NCBI GenBank assembly: GCA_003612585.1
Contig: RAZH01000001.1
Coordinates: 372,001 to 436,000, forward strand
Reading direction: 5' to 3'
DNA from: a bacterium 1XD42-54
Lineage (GTDB): Bacteria; Bacillota; Clostridia; Lachnospirales; Lachnospiraceae
DNA length: 64,000 nucleotides
A program made the position numbers and the translations under genes. The notes below the pieces were generated by a model. It made no database searches. It was not told where the DNA came from and saw nothing but the letters and a program-made list of their open reading frames with translations. How positions within the stretch are numbered: position 1 is the first letter of the stretch; every line of letters begins with the position of its first letter. Positions 8,636 to 17,228 of the stretch are shown one piece after another.

Positions 8636-9535
8636 TTAATCATAGCTCTGATTCCTGCCGCCAAATTTCATCTGCAGCATTGTGAATACAAAAATAATGA
8701 TAAATACGATCCAGGACAACGCCGACGCATAGCCCATATCGAAGAATTTAAATGCATTCTGATAGATCCAGTAGTACACAACTCTCGTCGCGTCCCCGGG
8801 GCCTCCCTGCGTTGTCATATATACCACGTCAAATACCTGGAACGAGTTGATAATTGACATTACGGTGACAAAAAAGATAGACGGCGCGCTGAGCGGCAGC
8901 GCAACATTTTTAAATTTCTGAAAACCGTTCGCTCCATCCAGAGCCGCCGCCTCATACAGTGATTTTGGCACGTCCTTGAATGCCGCGATTAAAATGACAA
9001 CATTGAATCCGAGGCTTTTCCAGATACCGATCAGGATCACAGACATCATCGCGTACCGTTCGTCTCCGAGCCAGCTGATCCCGTCAATCCCGAAAAAGCT
9101 CAGGAAGTAATTTACAACGCCGTAGTCACCGTTCAGCAGCCATTTCCAGATCATGGATACCGATATCATTGACAAGGTAACAGGAATAAAAATAATGCTT
9201 CGAAAAACAGTCGTTCCCCTCAGATCCCCTGACAATACGTACGCTACGAGAATCGCAGCCACAACGCCAAGCGGAATGCTTATAAAAGAATAAACCGCAG
9301 TATTTTTCAGGGCGATAAAAAACTGCTCGTCGCGCATCATTTTTTCTGTAAAATTCGCAAGCCCCACGAATTCCGGAGGATTAATCATATCCCACTTCAT
9401 AAACGACATATACAACGAAAAAAGTATCGGAATCAGGACGAATATGGCTGTCGCTATGAGATTGGGGGCTATGAATACATAGCCCCAGAAATTTTCCCCT
9501 TTTTTGATTGGATTTACTTTTTGCCTTGTTTTCAT
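8636..9535 (-). CDS. sugar ABC transporter permease (MalF/CUT1 type)
   Basis: First permease subunit, 299 residues. Six hydrophobic segments and an EAA motif, YEAAALDGANGFQKFKNVALP, near residue 210. The start at 9535 follows AAAAAAGGAG by about nine bases. It lies between the binding-protein gene (39-base gap) and the second permease, the standard CUT1 order of binding protein, MalF-like, MalG-like. Confidence 0.93.
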   Translation of the reverse strand: MKTRQKVNPIKKGENFWGYVFIAPNLIATAIFVLIPILFSLYMSFMKWDMINPPEFVGLANFTEKMMRDEQFFIALKNTAVYSFISIPLGVVAAILVAYVLSGDLRGTTVFRSIIFIPVTLSMISVSMIWKWLLNGDYGVVNYFLSFFGIDGISWLGDERYAMMSVILIGIWKSLGFNVVILIAAFKDVPKSLYEAAALDGANGFQKFKNVALPLSAPSIFFVTVMSIINSFQVFDVVYMTTQGGPGDATRVVYYWIYQNAFKFFDMGYASALSWIVFIIIFVFTMLQMKFGGRNQSYD

Positions 9536-9574
9536 GGTAATTTCCACTCCTTTTTTAACAGGGGGATGCAAGCA

Positions 9575-10882
9575 CTATCTTCCAACCTCTTCCAGATAAG
9601 CGTTTGCTTCCTCAGCAGCATTTTCCAAAGCTTCAAGCGCTGTCGTTTTTCCTCTGGCTGCCTCTGTCATATTTCTCGCAAAAATATCATCCATCAGCTT
9701 CATCCACTCCGGATGGAACGGATGATCCTTCGTGTTATTAAACTGTTTCAGAATCACGTCAAGCTGCTCCTGTGTCTCGCCTTCCAGCATCCACACCCCG
9801 GATTCTGTCACACTCTTCATAACCGGCATTCCCATACCTGTCGCAGAGTTAATTTCCTGTCCCGTTTTTCCGCAGTAGAATTTGATAAATTCCCATGCAG
9901 CCTCTTTGTTATTGCTGTCTTTTGCCATACCAAGCGCTACAAAGTTGAGCGGCGCCACCTCACTCTTTTCAATCGGGAATGTTGTAAATCCATAATTTCC
10001 GTCAAAGTCTTTCAGGAAATACGTCATAAATCTGCCGCCGATTACCATGGAAGCCAGACCTGACTTAAATGCATCGATCTCTCCGCCGCCCATACTTGTC
10101 ATATCGTCTGGATTTGTCGCACAATGCTCCACGTTTGCAAGATCAAAGTAGAACTGCAGCGCTTCTGCCGTGTTCGGATCAACAACCATTCTCTTTCCTT
10201 CTTCATCAAGAATCTTTCCGCCGTTCTTGTAAGCAATGTTAAACCATGCCGGCCATCCGTTTTCCGGAGCAATACCGTATCTGGTCACTTTTCCATTATC
10301 ATCCGTCTGCGTCATGGCTATACAGGTTTCCTTAAATTTCTCAAAATCCCATGAGCTGTCCGGATACGCCACTCCCGCTTCGTCAAACATATCTTTGTTG
10401 TAATAAATCATGTACGGCGTACAGTCTTTTGCAAACGCCCACAGATGTCCGTCATGATAACCCGCCGGACTTAATACACCGTCCCAGTAATCGGACAGAT
10501 CAAGGCTGTCCTGCTCCGCATACGGAAGAAGGTCTTCCACAACGCCCTTGTCCGCATAAATCGGAACCATGACCTCTCCCATGTAAAAGACATCCGGAGC
10601 CGTCCCACCGCTGATCCTTGTCAAAATCGTCGTATTAAAATCTGCCGCGCCTGAAACATGGTCGAGGTTTACTTTAATATTCGGGTACTCTTTATTAAAC
10701 TCTTCTGTGATCGCTTCCTGTACTGCAACCTCCTCTGGAATTCCCCAGAAAGAGAACGTGATTTCGCCGCTCATATTTTTCTTATCTTCTGCGCTTTCAC
10801 CCGCTATTACGGTTACAGTTCCTATTGTAGTCATAAGCATTGCCATTGAACAAATCCCTGCTGTTAATTTTTTTCTCATCAT
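9575..10882 (-). CDS. extracellular solute-binding protein, family 1 (CUT1)
   Basis: Sugar-binding protein of 435 residues for the permeases downstream. A signal peptide (MMRKKLTAGICSMAMLMTTI and on) is followed by GEITFSFWGIPEEV, then NTTILTRISGGTAPDVFYMGE and the aromatic-rich AFAKDCTPYMIYYNKDMFDEAG, all usual for oligosaccharide-binding members. As with the protein at 1287-2270, no proper lipobox is visible (the only cysteine is within AGICSM). The start ATG has AAAGGAG seven bases upstream. Regulation is clear: a strong promoter at 11061-11089 and a LacI-type operator at 11034-11047. The shared operator suggests an oligosaccharide that the GH172 and DUF6259-like enzymes cleave. Confidence 0.93.
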   Translation of the reverse strand: MMRKKLTAGICSMAMLMTTIGTVTVIAGESAEDKKNMSGEITFSFWGIPEEVAVQEAITEEFNKEYPNIKVNLDHVSGAADFNTTILTRISGGTAPDVFYMGEVMVPIYADKGVVEDLLPYAEQDSLDLSDYWDGVLSPAGYHDGHLWAFAKDCTPYMIYYNKDMFDEAGVAYPDSSWDFEKFKETCIAMTQTDDNGKVTRYGIAPENGWPAWFNIAYKNGGKILDEEGKRMVVDPNTAEALQFYFDLANVEHCATNPDDMTSMGGGEIDAFKSGLASMVIGGRFMTYFLKDFDGNYGFTTFPIEKSEVAPLNFVALGMAKDSNNKEAAWEFIKFYCGKTGQEINSATGMGMPVMKSVTESGVWMLEGETQEQLDVILKQFNNTKDHPFHPEWMKLMDDIFARNMTEAARGKTTALEALENAAEEANAYLEEVGR

Positions 10883-11033
10883 ACGTTTACTCCTTTCAAA
10901 ATAGCATCGGTCTCATGTTTTTTTGAATAAGATATGTGAAATGATATTCCTTGTATTTTACGCTTTTTTTCATTTTCAGATATCTGCAAACAAATATTTT
11001 TTTTAAAAAAGGGAATATTTCCCGGCGAAAATA

Positions 11034-11047
11034 TGGTTTCGATGTCA
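11034..11047 (-). promoter_or_regulatory. LacI-type operator of the sugar importer operon
   Basis: TGGTTTCGATGTCA fits the LacI-family pattern of an imperfect palindrome around a central CG. It lies just downstream of the -10 box, about +7 to +20, where a bound repressor blocks initiation. Its 20-base surrounding differs at one base from the site at 12607-12620. Confidence 0.85.
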
Positions 11048-11060
11048 TATATTTGCCAGA

Positions 11061-11089
11061 AGTATACCATGGCTTTGTCATGTAGTCAA
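11061..11089 (-). promoter_or_regulatory. promoter of the CUT1 importer operon
   Basis: Minus strand TTGACT (11084-11089), 17-base spacer, TATACT (11061-11066). Confidence 0.8.
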
Positions 11090-11210
11090 GTTATTTGTTA
11101 TTTTTTCCATCTATGCAAGCTTTTTATTACTTATAATTATACAAAATATCCAATTCTTAATATTTTTCTCAAGGCTGCCTACTGTTATAACAAAATATCT
11201 CTGTACCCTC

Positions 11211-11350
11211 GTGCAAGGAACAAAAGTGTGCTTCGCACACCTTGCGAGTCAATAAATTTCAGAGCACAGCTTTTGTTCCGCGCGCAAAGCTGCACATCCT
11301 GCCGGAGGCTTTTATCGTATGGGAGACGAAGTTTCCTATACGATAAACCA
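11211..11350. repeat. REP-like element with nested inverted repeats
   Basis: GGAACAAAAG (about 11217-11226) pairs with CTTTTGTTCC (about 11270-11279), with a small GTGTGCTTCGCACAC hairpin inside. A second hairpin (TTTATCGTAT... against ...ATACGATAAA, about 11311-11347) follows. The segment ATCCTGCCGGAGGCTTTT recurs in altered form at 59720-59740. It is probably a dispersed non-coding repeat. Confidence 0.5.
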
Positions 11351-11376
11351 AAAAGCGGCGGAGCTCCCGCTCCGCC
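11350..11376 (-). terminator. terminator of lacI-family regulator gene
   Basis: GGCGGAGC (11357-11364) and GCTCCGCC (11369-11376) form a perfect stem with a four-base loop, followed by GCTTTTT on the minus strand. It starts directly after the stop codon. Confidence 0.9.
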
Positions 11377-11379
11377 ACG

Positions 11380-12399
11380 TTAATGTGTATTTTTAAAACT
11401 TATGACTGAATCACGTTCTACAATTCTCGGCTCCAGTACTGTGATCTTTTTATAATTCCGTCCGTCCTTAATCCGCTCCATGATCATAGTAGCCGCATTC
11501 TGTCCGATTTGCTCCTGCATCATATCCACGGAAGTCAGTTTCGGATACGCACATGTACAGTAATCCGTATTATCCAGCGTAATAATGGACACATCCTCAG
11601 GCACACGCAAACCATGCTCACGCAATGCATCCATACAGCCAATCCCCATCAAATCATTACACGCTACAATGGCTGAAGGCGCCTCTGATTTCCGCAGAAA
11701 TTCCTGCATTTTCTGCTTGCCACCCTCTTTTGTGTAATCCGCCTCAATAACCATCCCCGGTTCAAACGGTATCTTCGCATGGTCCAAGGCCTTGCGGTAC
11801 CCAAGCAGCCTTTCCTTACCTGTCTGTTCCTGCGTATTTCCGACTAGAAATGCAATTCTGCGGTGCCCTTTTCTCATACAGTATGTGGTTGCTATGTAGA
11901 TCGCTTTCGTATGGTCTACATAAACGCAGTCAAAGTTTTCCTCATACGCATAACTTTCATATAGATTAGTCAAAATAACCGGCATTTCTGATTCTCGAAT
12001 TGCATCCATGATTTTCTCATTAAAATCAAAAGAAACAATAATCATCCCGTCAGTAATCCGTTCTCTCAAGCTTGCAATCGCCTGCAATTCTTTCTCAGGT
12101 TTGCGGTTCGTATAAGACAAAATCGTGTAATATCCATACCGTTCCAGTACCTGATTAATTCCGTCAATCATTTTAAAATAATACGGATTGCAGATATCCG
12201 GAATACAAATCATAATCTTGTTTGTTATCTTGCTTTTCAAAGTCTTCGCCGCGGCCACTGGTGAATAATGCAGTTCCTTCGCCGCGGCCAGAACAATCTC
12301 CCGCGATTTCCGGCTGCAATAGCCGTTCCCACTTAAGGCCCGCGCCACGGTTGACGGCGACAGCCCTGTTTTTTCTGCAATCTGATATATATTACTCAT
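11380..12399 (-). CDS. LacI-family transcriptional regulator
   Basis: Regulator of 339 residues. The N-terminal helix-turn-helix is MSNIYQIAEKTGLSPSTVAR, followed by a hinge-helix region (SPVAAAKTLKSK). The rest is a periplasmic-binding-protein-like effector domain (MICIPDICNPYYFKMIDGIN; ACNDLMGIGCMDALREHG; DVSIITLDNTDYC). It sits between the importer operon and the divergent enzyme operon. The two LacI-type operators in the window lie on exactly those two promoters, so it is the obvious candidate repressor, relieved by the imported sugar. Its own promoter (12435-12464) lacks such a site. Confidence 0.93.
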   Translation of the reverse strand: MSNIYQIAEKTGLSPSTVARALSGNGYCSRKSREIVLAAAKELHYSPVAAAKTLKSKITNKIMICIPDICNPYYFKMIDGINQVLERYGYYTILSYTNRKPEKELQAIASLRERITDGMIIVSFDFNEKIMDAIRESEMPVILTNLYESYAYEENFDCVYVDHTKAIYIATTYCMRKGHRRIAFLVGNTQEQTGKERLLGYRKALDHAKIPFEPGMVIEADYTKEGGKQKMQEFLRKSEAPSAIVACNDLMGIGCMDALREHGLRVPEDVSIITLDNTDYCTCAYPKLTSVDMMQEQIGQNAATMIMERIKDGRNYKKITVLEPRIVERDSVISFKNTH

Positions 12400-12434
12400 A
12401 CTTTTTTGCCACCACTCTCATATTTAATGTCACA

Positions 12435-12464
12435 ATACTACCACATTTATTTTTGTAACGTCAA
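12435..12464 (-). promoter_or_regulatory. promoter of the lacI-family gene
   Basis: Minus strand TTGACG (12459-12464), 18-base spacer, TAGTAT (12435-12440). Confidence 0.65.
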
Positions 12465-12572
12465 TCCAGTTTATGAAATATATTATTTTCCCCATAATTC
12501 TGCACAGGAATTCCACATATTTTCTGCTTATATGCACAAATTATACAATGGATATTTAGTGTTTTTCCATAA

Positions 12573-12601
12573 TTGACACCCTCTCAGGCCAATGATATGA
12601 T
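12573..12601 (+). promoter_or_regulatory. promoter of the DUF6259-like/GH172 operon
   Basis: TTGACA (12573-12578), 17-base spacer, TATGAT (12596-12601). Confidence 0.85.
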
Positions 12602-12606
12602 AATTA

Positions 12607-12620
12607 TGGTATCGATGTCA
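12607..12620 (+). promoter_or_regulatory. LacI-type operator of the glycosidase operon
   Basis: TGGTATCGATGTCA, pattern TGNNATCGATNNCA, covers the predicted transcription start about six bases after the -10. ATGGTWTCGATGTCATATAT is shared with the importer operator. Confidence 0.87.
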
Positions 12621-12682
12621 TATATATCATAATTAAAATCCAATACATTGTGCTGCCAGATTTGCACAGAATGGAGGAATGG

Positions 12683-14902
12683 ATGCTGCAACTGCAAAAT
12701 GAAACTATTTTAATTTCTTTTTCTGAAACAAACGGGGCGCTTCTGCAACTGAAAGATCTCCGTCGAAACATGGATTATATCTGCACAAAGGATGCTGTAC
12801 CTTTTGAGCTGGATTACGGAACCGGATTTGTTCATTCGTTTCACAAATTTTCTTATACAGCTTCTTATGGATCAGCCAGCCAGTCTCTTACGTTTTCGTG
12901 GGAACTGTACGATGGCAGTACGCTCCGGGCATACGTCAGCCTGACGAACAAAACGCTGTCCTTTACCTCGGCCTTAACGGGCGAAACATCTGGGCAGACA
13001 CCAGATCTGATTAAGTATCCCCTGCTACAGGGCATCCAAGTACTCAGATCAAAATCACCCGACTATCTCTTCCATTCTTATGCAACTGGTGCACTTGTGC
13101 AAAAACCATATGAGGTCTTTACAGATAACCAGAACGGTTTTTCTAAAATGCCTTATCCGGAATGTTATTCCGGCTGTTCCATGCAGTTTTTATCCTATTA
13201 CTGCGCAGAGAAAGGTGGTATTTATCTAGCCGCGCTGGACGGAGAGTGCAACGTAAAATGGCTCAATTTTTACAAAGAAAACGAAACCTTTACATTTTCC
13301 CATATATACGGCTATACAAATCAGGCTTCGTACCCGGTCATTCTTGAATTTGTCTCAGGAAAAAATGGATGGTACGAAGCTGCTGACAAATACCGTGAAT
13401 GGGCAATCCGCCAAGAGTGGTGCCGCAAAGGAAGATTGGCTGACCTGGAGGAATCACAGAAACCGGTCTGGCTACTGGAAAAAACAGGTGTAACCACCTT
13501 CGGCATAAATGCCATGCACGATCGTTCCCTGTGGCTCAACACTTATAAAAACTGGCTGAAAACCCCTGTCTTCCACGTAACCGGCCCTGACTGGCCAAAG
13601 GAAACACAGGATTACCACAACCATCTCTGCGGCGGTTATGAGGATTGGTTCCCCACAAGATTTCATCCGAAAAATCTCAAAGCATTCCGAGACAACGGCG
13701 ACTTTTTTGCTCCGTTTGAATTTGACTTTTTTGCGAATCTGGAAGGAGCTGATTCTGAAAACCTCAAAAAATCACAGATGGTTAATCCGCAGCAAAAATA
13801 TAGCCTCGATTCCTATCCGTTCACAATCTTGTGCCCAACGCTTCCGTATACGCACGACCTGCACCGGGAACGTGACCTGCGCGTACAGCAGGAATCGGGA
13901 TGCGATGCGCTGTATTACGATATTTCAGCCAACAACCTGTTACACCTTTGTGTCAATCCAGAACATCAGGAGTATCACACACATGGTGGTAACCGTGAAG
14001 TGACGCTTGGTTTTCGCAGTATATTCCAGGAAACTAAAGATGCAATCAGCATACAGGCAGGCAAATACGTGCCAGTAGGTACTGAATTGATGAATGAGGT
14101 CTTTCTCGCTGAACTTGATTTTTATCAGGCCCGTGCCTGGTCACAGCCCTGCGGCTGCCTTGAAACGCTCTATTTTCGCGACTGGATCAAATCCGGCTCC
14201 CTGAAAATCGTTCCGGCGTTTACCTATGTTTATCATGAATATGGTGGAATCCGTATGGATGGTTGGGGCAAATTGGTAGAAGAAACCGGCGACCTTTTTT
14301 ATCACACTGTTGCTAAAACGTATCTGTGGGGCGCCTTATATGAACTTAATTACGAGTGGTCCCCCATGGAAGCAATACAGGGTTGCGTCAACTCACCCAA
14401 AGAGCATTACTTTTCCTTTACGCCAAGAAGCTGTGTATTTTCGGCCAAAAAAGCAGAGTACCTTGCCCAGTATGCGGCACTGCGCACCGGACCCGCGAAT
14501 AAATTTCTGGCTTACGGGAAAATGCAAAAACCGCTTCCGTTCACTGAAAACAAAACCAGATTTTCTTATTACCATTACAATGCGCCGCAGGACGGACCGG
14601 AATATGAAGACAGCGGACAGATTGAGGAAGATACCATTCTGCACAGCATATGGGAATACACGGACTCACACACAAGCAGTGTCGGTCTGTTCTTTGCCAA
14701 TACTTCTGAGCAAGATTTCTCTCTTTTGCTGGAATTGCCGCAACAATACCGGCATTATAAAAACCGGATTTTGTTTTTTGATTTCACACCGGAACACGAA
14801 TGCGCACACACTGCACTGGCGGCAGATACGGACACATATACGTTAAATTTAAAAGGCCGCCGTGTTTACTTTCTGCAATTATCACAATCTATGGAGGATT
14901 AA
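12683..14902 (+). CDS. putative glycoside hydrolase-like protein (DUF6259-like)
   Basis: Protein of 739 residues without signal peptide, hence cytoplasmic. The first 270 residues look like a beta-sandwich (ISFSETNGALLQLKDL). A probable TIM barrel follows. It contains the block YEAADKYREWAIRQEW usual for DUF6259 proteins, and acidic residues on likely barrel strands (CDALYYDISAN and VGTELMNE) that would suit catalysis. A C-terminal beta domain ends it. The family assignment is by eye and moderate. It is probably co-transcribed with the GH172 gene three bases downstream, so it likely attacks the same imported oligosaccharide. The start at 12683 has GGAGG five bases upstream; the longer frame from 12650 lacks a site. 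Confidence 0.7.
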   Translation: MLQLQNETILISFSETNGALLQLKDLRRNMDYICTKDAVPFELDYGTGFVHSFHKFSYTASYGSASQSLTFSWELYDGSTLRAYVSLTNKTLSFTSALTGETSGQTPDLIKYPLLQGIQVLRSKSPDYLFHSYATGALVQKPYEVFTDNQNGFSKMPYPECYSGCSMQFLSYYCAEKGGIYLAALDGECNVKWLNFYKENETFTFSHIYGYTNQASYPVILEFVSGKNGWYEAADKYREWAIRQEWCRKGRLADLEESQKPVWLLEKTGVTTFGINAMHDRSLWLNTYKNWLKTPVFHVTGPDWPKETQDYHNHLCGGYEDWFPTRFHPKNLKAFRDNGDFFAPFEFDFFANLEGADSENLKKSQMVNPQQKYSLDSYPFTILCPTLPYTHDLHRERDLRVQQESGCDALYYDISANNLLHLCVNPEHQEYHTHGGNREVTLGFRSIFQETKDAISIQAGKYVPVGTELMNEVFLAELDFYQARAWSQPCGCLETLYFRDWIKSGSLKIVPAFTYVYHEYGGIRMDGWGKLVEETGDLFYHTVAKTYLWGALYELNYEWSPMEAIQGCVNSPKEHYFSFTPRSCVFSAKKAEYLAQYAALRTGPANKFLAYGKMQKPLPFTENKTRFSYYHYNAPQDGPEYEDSGQIEEDTILHSIWEYTDSHTSSVGLFFANTSEQDFSLLLELPQQYRHYKNRILFFDFTPEHECAHTALAADTDTYTLNLKGRRVYFLQLSQSMED

Positions 14903-14905
14903 AAT

Positions 14906-15991
14906 ATGAATCATGGTTTAAGCAACGGTATGTCTGATCTGATCTATTTATCCAACGCAAAAACCCGTTCGATCTGTCCCGAAAACGAAACGGGAGAACC
15001 CGGAAAAGGGGGTATGTGCGAACTGGAAAATGGCAATGCCAGACTGGCTGCGCGGGACCTCGGCAAGGGATGGAAAGTAAATCCTTACATCCACATCCCG
15101 GCAGGAACTACTTACGAGATTGCCAACATCGAGGGGCCCGGCGTTATTCAGCATATCTGGATGACGCCAACCGGACGCTGGCGCAATGTTATTTTACGTT
15201 TTTACTGGGATGGCCAGGAGAATCCGTCCATCGAATGTCCAGTCGGTGATTTTTTCGCATCCGGCTGGAATGAGTATGCACAGCTCTCTTCACTTGCTGT
15301 CTGTGTGAACCCAGGCAGTGCATTTAACTGTTACTGGCAGATGCCGTTTCGCAAAAACTGCCGTATTACACTCGAAAACATTGGTGAAGATCAGGTAACT
15401 TATTATTATCAAATTGATTATACGTTGACAGAAGTACCGGAAAACTGCGCCTATTTTCACGCACAGTTCCGCAGAGTCAACCCGCTTCCATACAAGGAGG
15501 TATACACAATTGTGGACGGCATCGAGGGCAACGGCCATTATGTCGGTACATACTTAGCCTGGGGACTGAACAACTGCGGCTGGTGGGGAGAAGGTGAAAT
15601 CAAATTCTTTATTGATGACGACGATGAATTTCCGACCATCTGCGGAACAGGCACCGAAGACTATTTCTGCGGTTCCTATAATTTTGAAGATCCACATACC
15701 CATGACCGTTACGTACCGTTTACCACACCGTACTCCGGCCTTCACCAGGTTATCACACCGGATAAGCTGTATTCCAGCCAATTCCGCTTCGGTATGTATC
15801 GCTTTCATATTATGGACCCAATCCGTTTTCAGAAAAAACTGAAAGTTACAATCCAGGCGCTCGGATGGCGAGAAGGCGGTCGTTATCTGCCGTTGCAGGA
15901 CGATATCGCGTCCGTGGCTTACTGGTATCAGACACTTCCACACCAGAAATTCCCGAAGCTTTCGGAGAAAGATTATCTTGAAGTAATCTAA
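14906..15991 (+). CDS. GH172-family protein (DUF2961), predicted fructofuranosidase/arabinofuranosidase
   Basis: 361-residue DUF2961 protein. Recognised landmarks are the N-terminal GLSNGMSDLIYLSNAKTRSI, the IANIEGPGVIQHIWMT strand, GDFFASGWNEY and the C-terminal GEGEIKFFID...GTGTEDYFCGSYNF. DUF2961 is now family GH172, whose described members act on difructose anhydride (alpha-D-fructofuranosidase) or on D-arabinofuranosides. The glutamates in GEGE and GTGTED have about the spacing of the two catalytic glutamates of the founding enzyme. There is no signal peptide, so the substrate is probably imported by the CUT1 transporter. GGAGG lies eight bases before the start. Confidence 0.85.
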   Translation: MNHGLSNGMSDLIYLSNAKTRSICPENETGEPGKGGMCELENGNARLAARDLGKGWKVNPYIHIPAGTTYEIANIEGPGVIQHIWMTPTGRWRNVILRFYWDGQENPSIECPVGDFFASGWNEYAQLSSLAVCVNPGSAFNCYWQMPFRKNCRITLENIGEDQVTYYYQIDYTLTEVPENCAYFHAQFRRVNPLPYKEVYTIVDGIEGNGHYVGTYLAWGLNNCGWWGEGEIKFFIDDDDEFPTICGTGTEDYFCGSYNFEDPHTHDRYVPFTTPYSGLHQVITPDKLYSSQFRFGMYRFHIMDPIRFQKKLKVTIQALGWREGGRYLPLQDDIASVAYWYQTLPHQKFPKLSEKDYLEVI

Positions 15992-16010
15992 AAGTAATTT
16001 CAATGACCGA

Positions 16011-16059
16011 ACAAAAATCCCCACCGGATCGTCCAAAAAGGCGAACTCCGATGGGGATT
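16011..16059 (-). terminator. terminator of the prfA operon, possibly bidirectional
   Basis: AATCCCCACCGGA pairs with TCCGATGGGGATT (one mismatch). On the minus strand the stem is followed by TTTTTG, so it best serves prfA; it could also stop the convergent GH172 transcript. Confidence 0.8.
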
Positions 16060-16108
16060 CTCATTCAAATTCTGTCTTCTGACCTTCGCGGCCTGTATGT
16101 TTATCGTT

Positions 16109-17179
16109 CTACTCGTTCATCTTCGCCAGCTTAGCCGCCTGGTCCGCTGCGACACAGCTGTCGATAATCTCCTGAATATCTCCGTCCATAATCTTATCCA
16201 ATTTATACAAGGTCAGATTAATCCGATGATCCGTCACACGGCCCTGCGGGAAATTGTAGGTACGGATCTTCTCAGAACGGTCGCCGGTACCGATCTGACT
16301 GCGCCGCATCTCTGCCTCCGCGTCATGCGCTTTCTGCTGCTCGATGTCGTACAGCTTGGCACGCAGAAGCGCAAATGCCTTCGCTTTGTTCTGAAGCTGT
16401 GACTTTTCTGTCTGGCTGTATACCACAATACCAGTCGGATAGTGCGTCAGACGCACCGCGGAATCGGTCGTATTGACACACTGGCCGCCGTTGCCGGATG
16501 CACGCATGACATCGATTCGGATATCTTTGTCGTCGATCACAACGTCGACCTCCTCAGCCTCCGGCATTACTGCAACCGTAATCGTAGAGGTATGAATCCG
16601 GCCGCCCGACTCTGTCTCCGGAACACGCTGTACGCGGTGTACGCCGGACTCATATTTCAGCATCGAATAGGCTCCCTGGCCTGTAATCATGAAATTCACG
16701 TATTTCATACCGCCGATTCCGATTTCCTCAAAATCCATGGTCTCTACACGCCAGCGGCGGCTCTCCGCATAATGTACATACATACGGTAGATCTCCGCGG
16801 CAAACAGAGCCGCCTCATCACCGCCCGCACCTGCGCGGATTTCCACGATAACATTTTTATCATCATTCGGGTCTTTTGGAAGCAAAAGAATCTTCAGCTC
16901 ACGTTCGAGCTCCTCAATCCGTTTCTTCGCCTCTGAAAGTTCCTCCTTCAGCATTTCCCGCATTTCATCATCCGACTCCTCGTCAAGCATGGCAAGGCTG
17001 TCGTCCACGATCTCTTTACAATTTTTATATTCTTTATATGCGTCCACGAGAGGCTGCAGGTTGCCCTGCTCCTTCATCAGTTTCTGAAAACGCTGCTGGT
17101 CGGCAATCACAGCCGGATCGTTCAGCATGTTCAGAATCTCTTCGAAACGCATCACCAGATCTTCCAATTTATCAAACAT
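16109..17179 (-). CDS. prfA: peptide chain release factor 1
   Basis: RF1 of 356 residues, which ends translation at UAA and UAG. The peptidyl-tRNA hydrolysis motif GGQ is in [18 protein letters not shown]. The stop-codon-reading tripeptide region reads [15 protein letters not shown], where the P-x-T tripeptide (PET here) marks RF1 and excludes RF2. The start at 17179 follows AGGAGG. The prmC gene, whose product methylates the GGQ glutamine, lies directly upstream in the same operon. Confidence 0.98.
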   Translation of the reverse strand: MFDKLEDLVMRFEEILNMLNDPAVIADQQRFQKLMKEQGNLQPLVDAYKEYKNCKEIVDDSLAMLDEESDDEMREMLKEELSEAKKRIEELERELKILLLPKDPNDDKNVIVEIRAGAGGDEAALFAAEIYRMYVHYAESRRWRVETMDFEEIGIGGMKYVNFMITGQGAYSMLKYESGVHRVQRVPETESGGRIHTSTITVAVMPEAEEVDVVIDDKDIRIDVMRASGNGGQCVNTTDSAVRLTHYPTGIVVYSQTEKSQLQNKAKAFALLRAKLYDIEQQKAHDAEAEMRRSQIGTGDRSEKIRTYNFPQGRVTDHRINLTLYKLDKIMDGDIQEIIDSCVAADQAAKLAKMNE

Positions 17180-17228
17180 GATTTCCTCCTGAATTTCCCT
17201 TTTCCATATCAATACGCACTGCTACTAA

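Larger units (their letters stand above)
10883..11379. other. intergenic region with importer promoter, operator, repeat element and lacI terminator
   Basis: From left to right: an AT-rich 150-base leader of the importer operon, the operator (11034-11047), the promoter (11061-11089), an AT-rich stretch with nothing recognised (11100-11200), an inverted-repeat element (11211-11350), and the lacI terminator. No convincing gene is seen. Confidence 0.7.
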
